From Erodium maritimum (lineage: Eukaryota; Streptophyta; Magnoliopsida; Geraniales; Geraniaceae), in NCBI GenBank assembly GCA_963921825.1, contig OY997591.1, positions 41,375,825 to 41,439,824 on the forward strand: a stretch of 64,000 nt of DNA, in the 5' to 3' direction. The translations under genes and the position numbers were made by a program. Below, piece after piece: positions 46,262 to 57,609 of the stretch; position 1 is the stretch's first letter, and each line of letters begins with the position of its first letter. The notes under the pieces were generated by a model. It saw only the letters and a list, made by a program, of their open reading frames with translations, ran no database searches and was not told where the DNA came from.

Positions 46262-47969
46262 TTTATTAGCGCTGGTTTTTATTAAAAAGATAGAAACTTT
46301 CCGGGGTGGAAAGAGTCTAAAGCCACGATCCGAACAACGATTACAAAAGAACTCCCTAATGGAACTAAAAGGCATAACCTTTTAAAAAACAAAACCTAAC
46401 ACAATTCCAAAAGGTTAATAAGAGTTAGCCTCCAAAGGTATCCTTTTTCTTACCAACTGCACGAAAATTGTGATAAGCCTTGGTAACTCCAAGATTCCAA
46501 ACGTCAGCAACCGAAGGTGCAGCTTCGCGGGCACGTTCTCGACTCATAGAACGAGTTGTATGCCTGGAAGTATAAACCACGGTACCAGTACAGGTACACG
46601 TAGAAGTCCATCGACCCTTACCTGTCGAAAGCTGACTGTAATACGGTTGATGAAGTAAAGCGTCCTTCCAAGGAGACCCCTGCCCCACAATGGCCAAAGG
46701 TCCCTCAACAACCGAAGAAGCTTCAACCACGACAACAACCGTATCCATGTCAGCCACTTCAAGATCTGCACCCACTAACAAAGGCGAACAGATTTGCACA
46801 TCTTGAACTTCGGGATCCGAAAGCCCATTTAAATGGACCAGACCCGAACATAAATCATGCCCACCATGATTTAGCCCATCTACTTGGACTAGACCCAAAC
46901 TTAAATCTGACCCACCAATATTCAGCCCATCCAAAATAGGCCCGGAAACAAGGCCCAAGCTGTCGATGTGCTTCTTCCTCGATGTCTTCTGCGAACCCAC
47001 ATCCGATGGAAGCGAAGTGTTGAAATTTGGATCAATCACTATCGGGTTGTTCGTGATTTTCTCATCAATGTAGAATCCGGAATTACTGAGTCAACGACAC
47101 GAAATTAGATGTAACAACAAGATCAGCCGTAACAACCGGAAGATTCAGATTCGATAGACCTCCCGTAGAAACTGATGGGCTGCCGGAGAACGTCGTCGGC
47201 AAAGGACTCAGCTCAACCACTGGAGAACGACGACTTTTGATCCTAGAAACATGCAAAGTTTCTCCTGCCGGAGAATGTCGCATACTCTGTTTCGGAAAGA
47301 ACACCTCCGGTGGGGAAATCCGACGCCGGGCAATGGCTAAGAACAAGATATAACCATTATATTTGAACCCATTGAGGCTGGATACAGCCTGGATTGCTTC
47401 CTCCTTCGATTGGAACCAAACGAAACCAAAAAGTTGCCCCATACGGTTTGGCCGGCGTAGAATGGAAGAACTCACGATAACCCCAAACTCTCCAAATACG
47501 TTACATATCCAATCATTAGAGGTGTCATACGGAAGATTATGAACATAAACCTCATCCTCTTGCAGCTTCCAATCCCCAACAGAACGAGTAACAGAGCCTG
47601 GACCAGAAACGAAACCCAAAGCCGGAGCTTCGGACTCCTTTACTAGGCTCGAACTTTGCTTTGTTGGAGAAGACCGCTCCACCGCACGTCTGTCCTCAGT
47701 CTTGCCATCTGATATGCCGCCAGCCAAGCCCGAGTCTGGAGTCTTCCTTTTGGAATTCGTCAAAGGATTATCCTTCACCCGGCCTTTGTTCTTAGATGCA
47801 ACCGCAGCTCCCTGAGCCACAAAGTTAGCAACGATCGAACAATAACCTTTGTACAAAGAAAGAAGCTCGGTACAAAAGGATGAAAAAGACAGAAGCTCGC
47901 CGCCCATATCCTTCCGGCGAACGTGCCGACGAACACGAGCTCCCAACTTCATTGGATTGTTGATACTCC
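46262..47969 (-). mobile_element. LINE relic carrying only an RRM-type ORF1, 1.7 kb
   Basis: A retroposed insertion in Copia RT flanked by the perfect 14-bp TSD AGGAAAGCGGTTTT. On the minus strand it ends in an A-rich tail (AATAAAAACCAGCGCTAATAAAAAAA in two parts), and target-primed TSDs of this length fit LINE machinery. It encodes a frame with an RNA-recognition motif and no RT or endonuclease. Either it is a LINE that lost ORF2, or a processed transcript mobilised by a LINE. The former is favoured by the C-terminal VWNLG motif common in plant LINE ORF1. Confidence 0.82.
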
Positions 47970-47988
47970 AGGAAAGCGGTTTTGACAT
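46425..47988 (-). pseudogene. LINE ORF1-like protein with RRM domain, frameshifted
   Basis: Two frames, 47083-47988 and 46425-47039, are joined by one frameshift near 47060-47080 to give about 520 residues. Residues about 165-240 form an RNA-recognition motif: VYVHNLPYDTSNDWICNVFG (RNP2 side) and MGQLFGFVWFQSKEEA (RNP1 side). The region before it is basic and Ser-rich. The C-terminal part ends ADVWNLGVTKAYHNFRAVGK. The first six codons of the upstream frame come from Copia DNA by chance, so the native start is lost by 5' truncation. Plant LINE ORF1 proteins bind element RNA. No zinc knuckle is seen. Confidence 0.7.
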
Positions 47989-48368
47989 TCACTTTCTATA
48001 TCTCGTAATTATGATATGTAGTTATGTCAAGAAGAATTTGGATCGATTTTGACCATAGCCCCTAGGGAGAAGGTTTCCTCATAGTCAATCCCTTGGATCT
48101 ACTTATAACCTTTCACCAACAGTCGAGCTTTGTAGGTCAGAGGGTTGTCGTCCATGTCCATCTTCACCTTGAAGATCCATTTGCATCCGATGGTCCTCAC
48201 ACCATTGATGGGATCAACCAGTTCCCAGACTTGGTTGTCCGACATGGATTGCATTTCCTCCATCATGGCTCCCAGCCATAACTCGGAGTCGGGCCCATCC
48301 ACGACTTCCTGAAAGGTGGCTGGATCATCGTGATCCACCATGACTTCATTGTCTCCTCCGGATACCAT
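47984..48368 (-). pseudogene. Copia-A copy 3 reverse transcriptase, 5' part
   Basis: Continuation of RT beyond the LINE: WLGAMMEEMQSMSDNQVWEL and CKWIFKVKMDMDDNPLTYKA in an 89-codon frame (48099-48368). It aligns directly with 35454-35783 of copy 2. Confidence 0.87.
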
Positions 48369-48394
48369 TTCTTGGAGGTGGACGACTGATCCTT

Positions 48395-49402
48395 TCAGAT
48401 CGCCTTGGACATTCCGAAATTGTAATAGGAATTAGTTCTTACTCTACGACAATCTCTGGCTCCCTTTCTATTGTGTTCAGACGGATCTGTACCATCTTGA
48501 ATTTCTTCGCGATGCACAATCCTCCCAATGACGTCTTTGGAAACAAAACTTATTTTCCATAAAGACCCCACCCCAAGTGACAAACACCATGTTCTCACTG
48601 GGTTTGTAGAAAGTAGTATCCCCTTGTTGCTTTGGGATACCCCACGAAGATGCATATCTCAGATCTTGGTTCAAGCTTAGTCGAAACCAAATGTTTCACA
48701 CAAGCCTCGCAACCACAAATCTTTAGGAAGGACAAAGTGGGCATCTTCCCATGCCATTTCTAAAATGGTGTCCCTTCTACAACCTTCGTCGGAGCCCAAT
48801 TCACTATGAATGCAGTCGTCTCTAGAGCATAACCCCATAAAGAGATTGGAAGATCAGTGCAACTGATCATGGATCAGACCGTATCCAATGAAGTCCGATT
48901 TCTCCGCTCGGACACAACATTCAACTGCGGGGTTCCGGGAGGAGTCCATTCTGGAAAGATCCCGCTCTCCACCAGATGATCTAAAAACTCTGTGGTTAAG
49001 TATTTTTCCACCTCGATCCAATCGAAGTGTCTTAATACTTTTCCCGAGCCGGTTTTCTACTTCAGTCTCTTGAACTATTTGAATTTATCAAAAAGATTCA
49101 GACTTATATCTTATTGAACAGACATAACCACATCTACTATAATCGTTAGTAAATGTGATGAAGTAGCTAAAACCCGTCTTGGCTAGCGAACCTATTGGTC
49201 TACACACATCCGAGTGAATCAGCCCCAATAATTCACCCGCCCTTTCACCGTGACCAATAAAGGGCGCTTTAGTCATTTTGCCCATCAAACAAGCCTTGTA
49301 CCTATCGATCGAATGGAATTCGAATGGACCTGAAAGCCCGCACTTCTGAAGTGCTGATAGGCGCTTCTTGTTTATGCGGCCCAAATGACAGTGCCATAAC
49401 AA
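48395..49402 (-). pseudogene. Copia-A copy 3 integrase
   Basis: The C-terminal piece (SENMVFVTWGGVFMENKF) and core piece (49088-49402) are in separate frames. Here the first catalytic Asp is kept (IHSDVCRP), the second site reads TNDYSR (first Asp to Asn), and the reading near 49020 still gives LDRGGK at the Glu site. The Lys substitution is therefore shared by all three copies, while the other changes differ. The pre-integrase start WHCHLGRINKKRL again has Arg for the second His. Confidence 0.85.
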
Positions 49403-50304
49403 GAATTACGTTTAAATCGTTGTATTTAGACCTCTTGGTATTAACCTAATATATAGAACTTGAGACATTGTTACCCATATTTAATATGTGCAATCGTCCA
49501 ACCAAGTTAGTACTAGCATAAAATATATCATTTCATATAACATTGAAAACTCCATTTCCAATATTAACATAATATCCTTCCTTGTCAAACACGGATACAG
49601 ATATAATATTCCTACTGAAAGTAGGTATGCAATATACATTATACAATACTAAGACAAGGCCACTTGGTAAAGCAGGACTCATGGATCCTACATCAGTTGC
49701 CACAACTCTGAGGTCCACTTCGTGCTTTCCAAACCTCTCCTACTTTCAGCCACTATACGTTAGTGCATGTGTGAGATTCAGTCCTGGCATCTAATACACA
49801 TGAATCTTTGGAAGTAGGAAGATGTAGCTCTATATAGTTAATACCGGATGAAGGCACGGTCCCACCGCCCTTCCTTAGATCATCCATATCATCCAGGCTA
49901 TCTAATGAAGGCGCAGTCCCACTGCTCTTCTTCAGATCAGTCGTGAACTTCCTATAAACCCGGTTCCAATGACCAGGTTGTTGGCAGTAGAAGCAGACAT
50001 TCTCAGGTGTCTCATCTTTCCCGCCAAGTGCGCATGGGCCCCGCCTTGCCACTTCTAATTCCCTTGTTGACCATCAGAATATCCTCGGATCCCAAATCCC
50101 TGATATTCTTTTCAGCAGTTAATGACACTTCATGTAACTCTGATATGGTCTTAGAGACAGTCTTGTCAAGGACATATTCTTTGCGTTCAGCTTGAGGACT
50201 ATCCTCAAAATTTTGTACCAGTCCAAATAGTTTGTCCCATTTAGTTTGACCCTGTCAAGAATGGTTTTTAATGAAAAACTATTAATGTTCCCTGAATTTG
50301 CTAT
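49403..50304 (-). pseudogene. Copia-A copy 3 protease and gag region
   Basis: YNVYCIPTFSRNIISVSVFD (49533-49718) is the post-protease segment. 49753-50052 gives a zinc-knuckle relic CFYCQQPGHWNRVYRKF, two repeats of the DDLKKG type and the protease site CVLDARTES (DTG to DAR). The gag N-terminus continues to about 50304. The start codon seen in copies 1 and 2 is ATA here, so translation start is lost. The capsid-core deletion is the same as in the other copies. Confidence 0.82.
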
Positions 50305-51834
50305 TTGATCTACAATAGATAAAATTCAATCACTAAACTGAATAAATTTTATGAAGATCAAGCTTAAACACCAACAATCGATTCTATACCTTTATAATCT
50401 AAAACCAAGATCCTTGATTCACTCGATCAAGCTGAATGAAGGCTTACCACTCAATCGAGCTATGTAGGTAGGACCCCGTCCAATCACATCCAATGTGACT
50501 CTTGGCTAGGGTATGTACTTAAGTACACAGCTTACCCTATCTGATACCCTAGCTCAACCCTAGCTAAGAATCGTAGTCGGGTCCACAAATTTTCAACTAT
50601 GACCCGCCACTATGTAGGTGCTCCGCTAAGGCGCACGTCACCCACATATGTCGTCCAAACCTACTACCCCGCTTTCCCATGGATGCTCCGCTAAGGCGCA
50701 CGACACCCACAGGACAGGGAGGTAGTAAGGTGTTGATAATTGGGATGTATCGGACATGACCCGTTTTTACTTGTCCGGTTGTGTTTAAAACTTTTGGCAC
50801 ATCTTAGATACGATGAGCACATCAACTACATTCCAAATGTAATGATGCCTCCAATTACATCCAATATAATTCTTCCTTCGAACCTGTCAACTACATCTAA
50901 TGTAATGACGGTTCTAAGGGCTCACAAACAATGATTAAAATTCCAATTTTATCTTTGCATATGAGGTGATATGCTCGGTAAATAAAGTTAAGCATGCAAT
51001 TCTAATCCAACACATAGAATTAATCATGCATAAACTAAACCAAGCATAAAGCGATAAATGTGCACATAATAGCCCCCTAAACTAACTCCCACTGGCTTCT
51101 TGAGCTCCATCGACTTCAAGCTGATGCCAACACCCGAAAAGCCACCAAAAGACCTTTTCGCCCTTTCTTCGTCTTGAGCAAAATATTAAAATTTAATACA
51201 CGACTCGCAGGTCGGGAATAATTAAATATTACAAACAAGTGGTTCGACGACCACACCTTGAAAGAATAATTACACGCTAACTTTAACGGCTCGCAGGCAT
51301 CACCTTGAAAAAATAATTAAATCGTGCTCGGGGCTATTATGTACACCATGCCAACATCACATCACACATCGTGTTATCAAACAAGCATGTTATCAAACAT
51401 CATATGATTTTCCAGTTTTAATTAATAGCCAAGTTTCGAAAATTTTTGATGCTCGGTTTATCGAAACCGTTCAAAAATGAAACTTTTGAACATTTGATCT
51501 TCGAGTTCGTCATGACTGTTCCAAACTCGTCATAACTAACAAAACGGTTTAGCCTTGGCATATCAACCATCCAATGGTCATGCTTGGCCTAGCTCCGTCC
51601 AATGGAGCCCCGTTCGATCCCGGTTTCGGCTCCCTGAGAGTCCCGCTCCCGAGACCTGAAAAATAAAAAATAAAAAATTCAAAATTTCCAGATTTGAAAA
51701 ACTTTTCAAAAATTCATTTTTCATGCTTTAAACCCATAAACAAGAATTTAAAACATGTTATCAAACAATTTGACAAATTAACATGTCAAAACCGAAACTT
51801 TCAACACCATCTTATGAATCCCGAAGGTAGCATG
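50305..51834 (-). other. Copia-A copy 3 untranslated leader
   Basis: About 1.5 kb, collinear with the leader of copies 1 and 2. No coding content seen. Confidence 0.8.
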
Positions 51835-51846
51835 GCTCTGATACCA
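51835..51846 (-). promoter_or_regulatory. Copia-A copy 3 primer-binding site
   Basis: Minus strand TGGTATCAGAGC, one base from the LTR end, is complementary to initiator methionine tRNA. Confidence 0.92.
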
Positions 51847-53302
51847 CTATTGGGTCTCGAGGTAGGGTTGGAGATGAACCAACTCGCAGCGGAAATCAAT
51901 GAAAACCAAGAGATGATTAAAACCATGAAACAACTAACAAAGAATGGATTCACAAGAGAAAAAATCAGCACTATTTCTTACCAAAACAAGAGCATCGATT
52001 AACGAATGATTGGCTTGAGTCTCCAAGATGCCTACGTATCCACATGGGAATCAAAGCCACGTAGTTCTTCACTTTGAGGACTCAAGAACACAAAAATGGA
52101 GGTGGGAGATTGCCAAACCCGAAATTGTAGGGAGAGAGGGAGAGAAGTTGTGTTTTCTATTCTTGTCTTTTGTTTGTTATGTTAATAAAAATGACTTAAA
52201 CATAACAACCCCCATACTTGTCCAACTAAAGGCATGGGACAAGCATGGTGACAAGTAAGGTGTAAATAGGACAAAATATGATTAGATAAGATGGGGTTAG
52301 GTGGTGAATCACCAACACCTTAATCCTTGTCATGCTTACTTAATACTAATTAATCAAGACTTGATTAATTAGTTCCATGGGCCTTGGTTGCATGGGCCTT
52401 TCATGGGCCTCTTGGAACATGGCCCGTGGCCATTTCCAACGAGGTCCCGTGATTCGCTCATCGCCTCCAAGCCTTCCATACCGAAAATGTCCAACATTAT
52501 CCAACGCGATCAATCCCAAGACTCAAAGACTTGTCTCGATCCGTAAAGTCCTATTCACTTACGGGCACATGACCCAAAACCCAGTTTTGGTCATGTCCCG
52601 AGACAACTCCCTTTTGGCCATTCTCCATAAATGTGTCAATCAGTTTCACCCTCCGGTGTGACCCTTAGGTTTATGCATGCCAATAGATCAACGTAAAATC
52701 CCATTTTACTTGTACCTATTTAAGTGGCAACTAACGAGACTTTAGTATTGCCTGACACTGCATAACGAATCGACCCTATCGATTCTAACCTTTCCGTCGT
52801 CTATGTCACAATCCTTTTATCTCCGATATCCTGATTGAGATAAGACATAGGGTCGTCATCCTTATTATTGTCAATCACTGTTCCTTGATATGTGAGATGA
52901 TAGAATATATGATACCCAATATCATGTGCATGACCATGTTATTCTTTCAGTCACTCTCGATCAAGCGACCAAGAACCGATATCTTTCCCATACTTCAGTA
53001 TGAGGGATAAATCCCTTAGCCGTCTTTTGTGTCACTCATGTAGCCCGTCCCCAAGAAAATCCTGGCCGTTATGGAAGCCCTATTACGGACAACGTTAGGC
53101 TCAGGTCAAACTCAGTTATTGACTACATAGCGATCACAAAGACTCCTTGGTCTAAGGATACATGACAAGCTACGACACTAAATATGTTCATGACTTAATC
53201 TATGGCACATATTCAAGGCGGGTCGTCCAATATCATGTCTCACATGATATCTATGATCAGACTCCGGAATCTCATTCCAATGACTAACAGAACGTAAGCC
53301 AT

Positions 53303-53859
53303 TGTAGGATATAGGGGTTAGTATATCAACAATAAATAGATTCTTTCACTCTAAAAAAAAACAATAAACGGATTCATAAAGATAATAATAGAAATTGTAA
53401 AAAGGAATTTAGAATAACCTTTACCGATCAACTAGCTTACTGATTAGGATTAAGGAAATTGGAGTTTAATCGAGGCGTGATACTCCACTTTCCTTAAGAC
53501 ACTTATTGCCACGTATGGGCAACGGTCTCCCAGGATACAACGATTAACGTAGGCGAACTCAAAACCGTCGAGAAAGTCACCAAGAACAAGGGAGTGTAGA
53601 GAAAGATGAAGGAGAAACCATTTTAGTGATGGTTTTTGATGTGGGTAAAATAAGACTAAGCAAGTGAATATATATAGCCCTTTTAGAGGGGCAAGATGGG
53701 GAATTCAAAGGGTGACAAGTCCTTTGAATTCCTCATGGAATTGATTGTCAATTAATCCCATAATTCACATTGAATTAGTCTTTAATTTTGTTTAAATCAG
53801 AATTTTAATAAAAGGATTAATATGATATTTACCATCATATTTTTCATTATCATCCAACA
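53303..53859 (-). repeat. Left LTR of the palindromic element, 557 bp
   Basis: Plus strand runs TGTAGGATATAGGGG to ATCATCCAACA. It is the inverse of the right LTR, with about 90 bp of extra sequence in scattered indels (for example 53350-53400 and 53625-53680). It has TG...CA ends. Confidence 0.88.
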
Positions 53860-54739
53860 ATCCCCCACAAAAATGTGATGGTGAAAGAGAGGATAACGAG
53901 GAGGTGGTGACTTCTCAAAGTCGATATCTGCATAGGATAGGTAGATGTTCATCCTTGAACCTTCCCTTGCGAAAGTATATTTAATCTGTTGACTGACTAG
54001 TAGACGCGATGTCCTTGAACTATTATGTCGTTTATGCAAATGATAATATACCCCACACAGATACCAACACTAACGGTTTTGGTTCTCATGGGTGTGCCCG
54101 TTATGGTCATGGGCACTGCCTGGTTCTGCAAGAGTTTACGATGACTAGCCCCATTAGCCACCCATGAAGCGACCCCACTTCCTCTCACATAGGTGATTCA
54201 CTTTGCTCAATACTCTTGATGCAAGGAATCATTAAAAGCAATGCTTATCCTCAACATGTCACTGGTTTTGCATCATAGGAATGAACCAGGGGTTAGACCC
54301 CCACAGTGACCGTACACGGTTTATGCAATTAGGTTGTCCCATTGAAAAAAATGGAAATCGAACGAGCAAAGAAGGAGGGGGCGCTGGTGCGTTGCTGCGT
54401 GAACTGAAAAATAACCCTAATTTTTTTTTCGTTTGAGCTGCAGCAGTGTACAAGCCCAAGTTCAAGGAAAAGAAAAAAAAGGGACCAGCCCAAGCATCAA
54501 AACAGAGAATTGCGTCACGTATGCGCGCGGGCGTGGATGGTTGCGCGGGTCAGAAGCTGATCCGGTCGGGCATGGGTTGTGGGTCGCTGGCGTGGGCCCT
54601 GGAGCAGACCATGTCCGGATCTGGTTACGGGTCATCCGACCCATGTTGGACAGATTTTTTAAAAAAAAATTGAATTTTCTTTTAAAGAAAATCAATGTTG
54701 CTTCAAGAATTTTTTCTTTCAAACAGAAATTCAAAATTC

Positions 54740-55440
54740 TTGTACGAGTTTGAATTTATATGGAATTCATGATCGAGGGAAATTAAATTGGAATTTTTAT
54801 TCCTAAACGTTTTTCCCAAAAAGAAACAAACTTGGAATTCAATTCCTAAACGAGTTTCTTCAAATTTCAAGAATAAAAAAAAATTTCTTGAACAAATTTT
54901 GAATTCATACGGAATTCATGGTCGAGGGAAATAAATATGGAATTTTAATTCCTAAACGTTTTCCCAAGAGAAGCAAACTTGAAAGTCAATTTTGAATTCA
55001 TAAGGAATTCAAAATAGAGGGAAATAAACTTGGAATTTTAATTCCTAAACGTTTTCCCAAAGGAAACAAACTTGGAATTCAATTCCTAAACGTGTTTCTT
55101 AAAATTTCAAAAGGAAAACAAATTGGAAATAATTTTCCTAAACGGTTTTCTATTTGAAAAAAAAACGTATTTTCCACAACGGATCGTGGAAAATAAAAGG
55201 AAAAAGAAAAAAAAATAACGTTTGTTTCAAGATTAATTTCCAAAGAAACTAAATACTCTTGAACATATTTCGAATTCATACAGAATTCATGGTCGAAGAA
55301 AATAAACTTGGAATTTTAATTCCTAAACGTTTTTCCCAAAAGAAACGAACTTGGAATTTAATTCCTAAACGTGTTTCTTAAAATTTCAAGAAGAGAACAT
55401 ATTGGATGTAGCTCCTAAACGGTTTCTTATTTTCCAAAAG
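54740..55440. repeat. AT-rich repeats in the centre of the palindromic element
   Basis: Four imperfect units begin near 54748, 54897, 54990 and 55268. They share GAATTCATACGGAATTCATG and GGAATTTTAATTCCTAAACG cores. They are non-coding; small frames in this area are chance. Confidence 0.8.
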
Positions 55441-55889
55441 GGAATTTAAACATCTCCTTAGAAAAACGGTATTTGTAAAATTGAACGATCTTGTTTCTTG
55501 GAAACACGTATAGATGATCAACAAACGGATTCGTGACATTCGCAACGTAAATCTTATTCGGTTCTAAATGTAGAGCACGTACGAATGAGAAGTGTTTCAA
55601 CGAATTGAAAACTATACGATCAAAAATGACAAACTGAATACTATAAAAGATCGAAGTGGATCCAAAAAAAAAAAACAATTTGATCATCGAATGTATCGAC
55701 TTCTCATTGATATGATTAATTTGATCTTTGTTCAATTAATCGATTTTTGTTTCGTTGTGAAACACGGTAGAATGATTAAACTTGGACTCTCAAAATTTAA
55801 TTGAGAATGAAAAATCAAAGTTTATTTTATGCCCAAATTGATTAATCTCAATCTTGGACAGCTACGGGAAAAAGGGAAACCTTTTGCAT

Positions 55890-56770
55890 AAGTACCCGTC
55901 AATGTGGGGGTCGATCCCATTACTAAAGAGAAATTCTTGACGAAAAGTTCTCGGGTAACCAAGATTCGTGTCCAAGTTATGTGTGCATAATAAAGCATCA
56001 ACTAATAAGGCACGGAACTTGAGTCAACACGTGTCATTGACATACCAACTGATCTCAAACGAGAATTATTGTCTTTTGATCTTTGAAAAGTTAAATCGAG
56101 ATTTAGTTGGACAAACATCCAAGGGAATGTGACCAATACCCATACCATTTAAGGCGTTATGTGAGGGGAAACCCAACCTAGTTGACTGGAGATCCCAAGA
56201 TCTAGGTTCAATGGGCCAACTTAACTACATAAACCTTATAAGGTCATTGCGGGGGAACCCCATGTCCATTCCTATGATGTAGAAATAGTGACATAAAACG
56301 TGTTGAGGATTCCGTGATACAAGTTATTTCAATTTTCGATAAATACTTGTAAATGTGGGGGTCGGTCCTACTACACGGAATATTTCCGATCAACTAAGAT
56401 CTGTGTCTACGATATACGCGTATAATTCAGTAGCTACTAATAAAACACAGAACTTGAGTTGACACAACAACTGATCTCAAACGAAAGTCATTGCCTTTTG
56501 ATATTTCAAAGGATAACACCACGGATCCGCTAATCTAAACGTTAAATTGAGATCTAGTTGAGAAAAAAGACATTCAAGGGAATGTGACTGAAGCCCATTT
56601 AAAGGCTTTATGCGAAGGAAAAACCCAACCTAGTTGACTGGAGATCCCAAGATCTAGGTTCAATGGGACAACCTAATTGCATAAACCGTGTACGGTCACT
56701 GTGGGGGTCCAACCCTTAGTCCATTCCTATGATGCAAACGAGTGACATGTTTAGGATAAACATTGCTTTT
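55890..56770 (+). repeat. Direct repeat of about 440 bp in the palindromic element
   Basis: 55895-56330 and 56340-56770 share an ordered series of blocks: AATGTGGGGGTCG, CTGATCTCAAACGA, CCAACCTAGTTGACTGGAGA, CCAAGATCTAGGTTCAATGG and a GGTCA(T/C)TG(C/T)GGGG block. Similarity is moderate. The second unit merges into the right inverted arm, and its end is what the left arm duplicates in inverse. Confidence 0.75.
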
Positions 56771-57143
56771 AATGATTCCTTGCATCAAGAGTATTGAGAA
56801 AAGTGAATCACCTATGTGAGAGGAAGTGGGGTCGCTTCAAGGGTGGCTAGTGGGGCTAGTCATCTTAAACTCTTGCAGAACCAGGCAGTGCTCATGACCA
56901 TAACGGGCACACCCATGAGAACCAAAACCGTTAGTGTTGGTATATGTGTGGGGTATATTATCATTTGCATAAACGACAGAATAGTTCAAGGACATCGCGT
57001 CTATTAGTCAGTCAGCAGAGTAAATATACTTTCACAAGGGAAGGTTCAAGGATGAACATCTACCTATCCTATGCAGGTATCGACTTTGAGAAGTCACCAC
57101 CTCCTCGTTATCCTCTCTTTCACCATCACATTTTGTGGGGGAT

Positions 57144-57609
57144 TGTTGGATGATAATGAAAAATATGATGGTTGTCATATTATTTTCTAATTTATTAAAA
57201 TTCTTATTAAACAAAATTTAAAGACTAATTCAATGTGAATTTATGGGATTAATTGACAATCAATTCCATGAGGAATTTAAAGGACTTGTCACCCTTTGAA
57301 TTTCCCGTTTTGCCCCTCCAAAATGGTCTATCTTTCTTCTTTCTCTCCACTCCCTTGTTCTTGGTGACTTTCTCGACGGTTTTGAGTTCGCCTACGTTAA
57401 TCGTTGTATCCTGGGAGACTGTTGCCCATACGGGGCAATAAGTGTCTTAAGGAAAGTGGAGTACCATGCCTCGATTAAACTCCAATTTCCTTAATCCTAA
57501 TCAGTAAGCTAGCTGATCGGTAAAGGTTATTCTAAATTCGTTTTACAATTATATTATTATTATTATTATGAATTTGTTTATTGTTGATATGCTAACCCTG
57601 TATCCTACA
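57144..57609 (+). repeat. Right LTR of the palindromic element, 466 bp
   Basis: TGTTGGATGATAATG to GTATCCTACA, directly preceded by a TTTTGTGGGGGAT polypurine tract, the classic plant Copia 3' junction. It contains a (TTA)n run at about 57550-57570. Confidence 0.9.

Larger units (their letters stand above)
53303..57609. mobile_element. Palindromic LTR retroelement with inverted LTRs, 4,307 bp
   Basis: TSD GCCAT lies at 53298-53302 and 57610-57614. The right end is a normal 3' terminus: polypurine tract TTTTGTGGGGGAT (57131-57143) then an LTR TGTTGGATG...ATCCTACA (57144-57609). The left end is the inverse of the same structure: LTR in minus orientation (53303-53859) followed inward by the complementary ATCCCCCACAAAA (53860-53872). 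The inverted arms are 53303-54345 and 56660-57609, so each includes about 0.5 kb of internal sequence beyond the LTR. The centre (54346-56659) is non-coding. No primer-binding site, gag or pol is found. Both outer ends are LTR 3' ends. Confidence 0.88.

Noticed and set aside
54433..54753. Overlapping 75-106-codon frames in the palindromic element centre
   Set aside because: Three frames on both strands overlap, with low-complexity composition and no motif. They lie in non-coding retroelement sequence.
53303..57609. Reading the inverted-repeat element as a foldback or Mutator DNA transposon
   Set aside because: The ends are TG...CA with a 5-bp TSD. A polypurine tract adjoins each inner LTR edge and the inner sequence resembles Copia 3' non-coding DNA. 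This fits an LTR element better than a DNA transposon (Mutator TSDs are about 9 bp).
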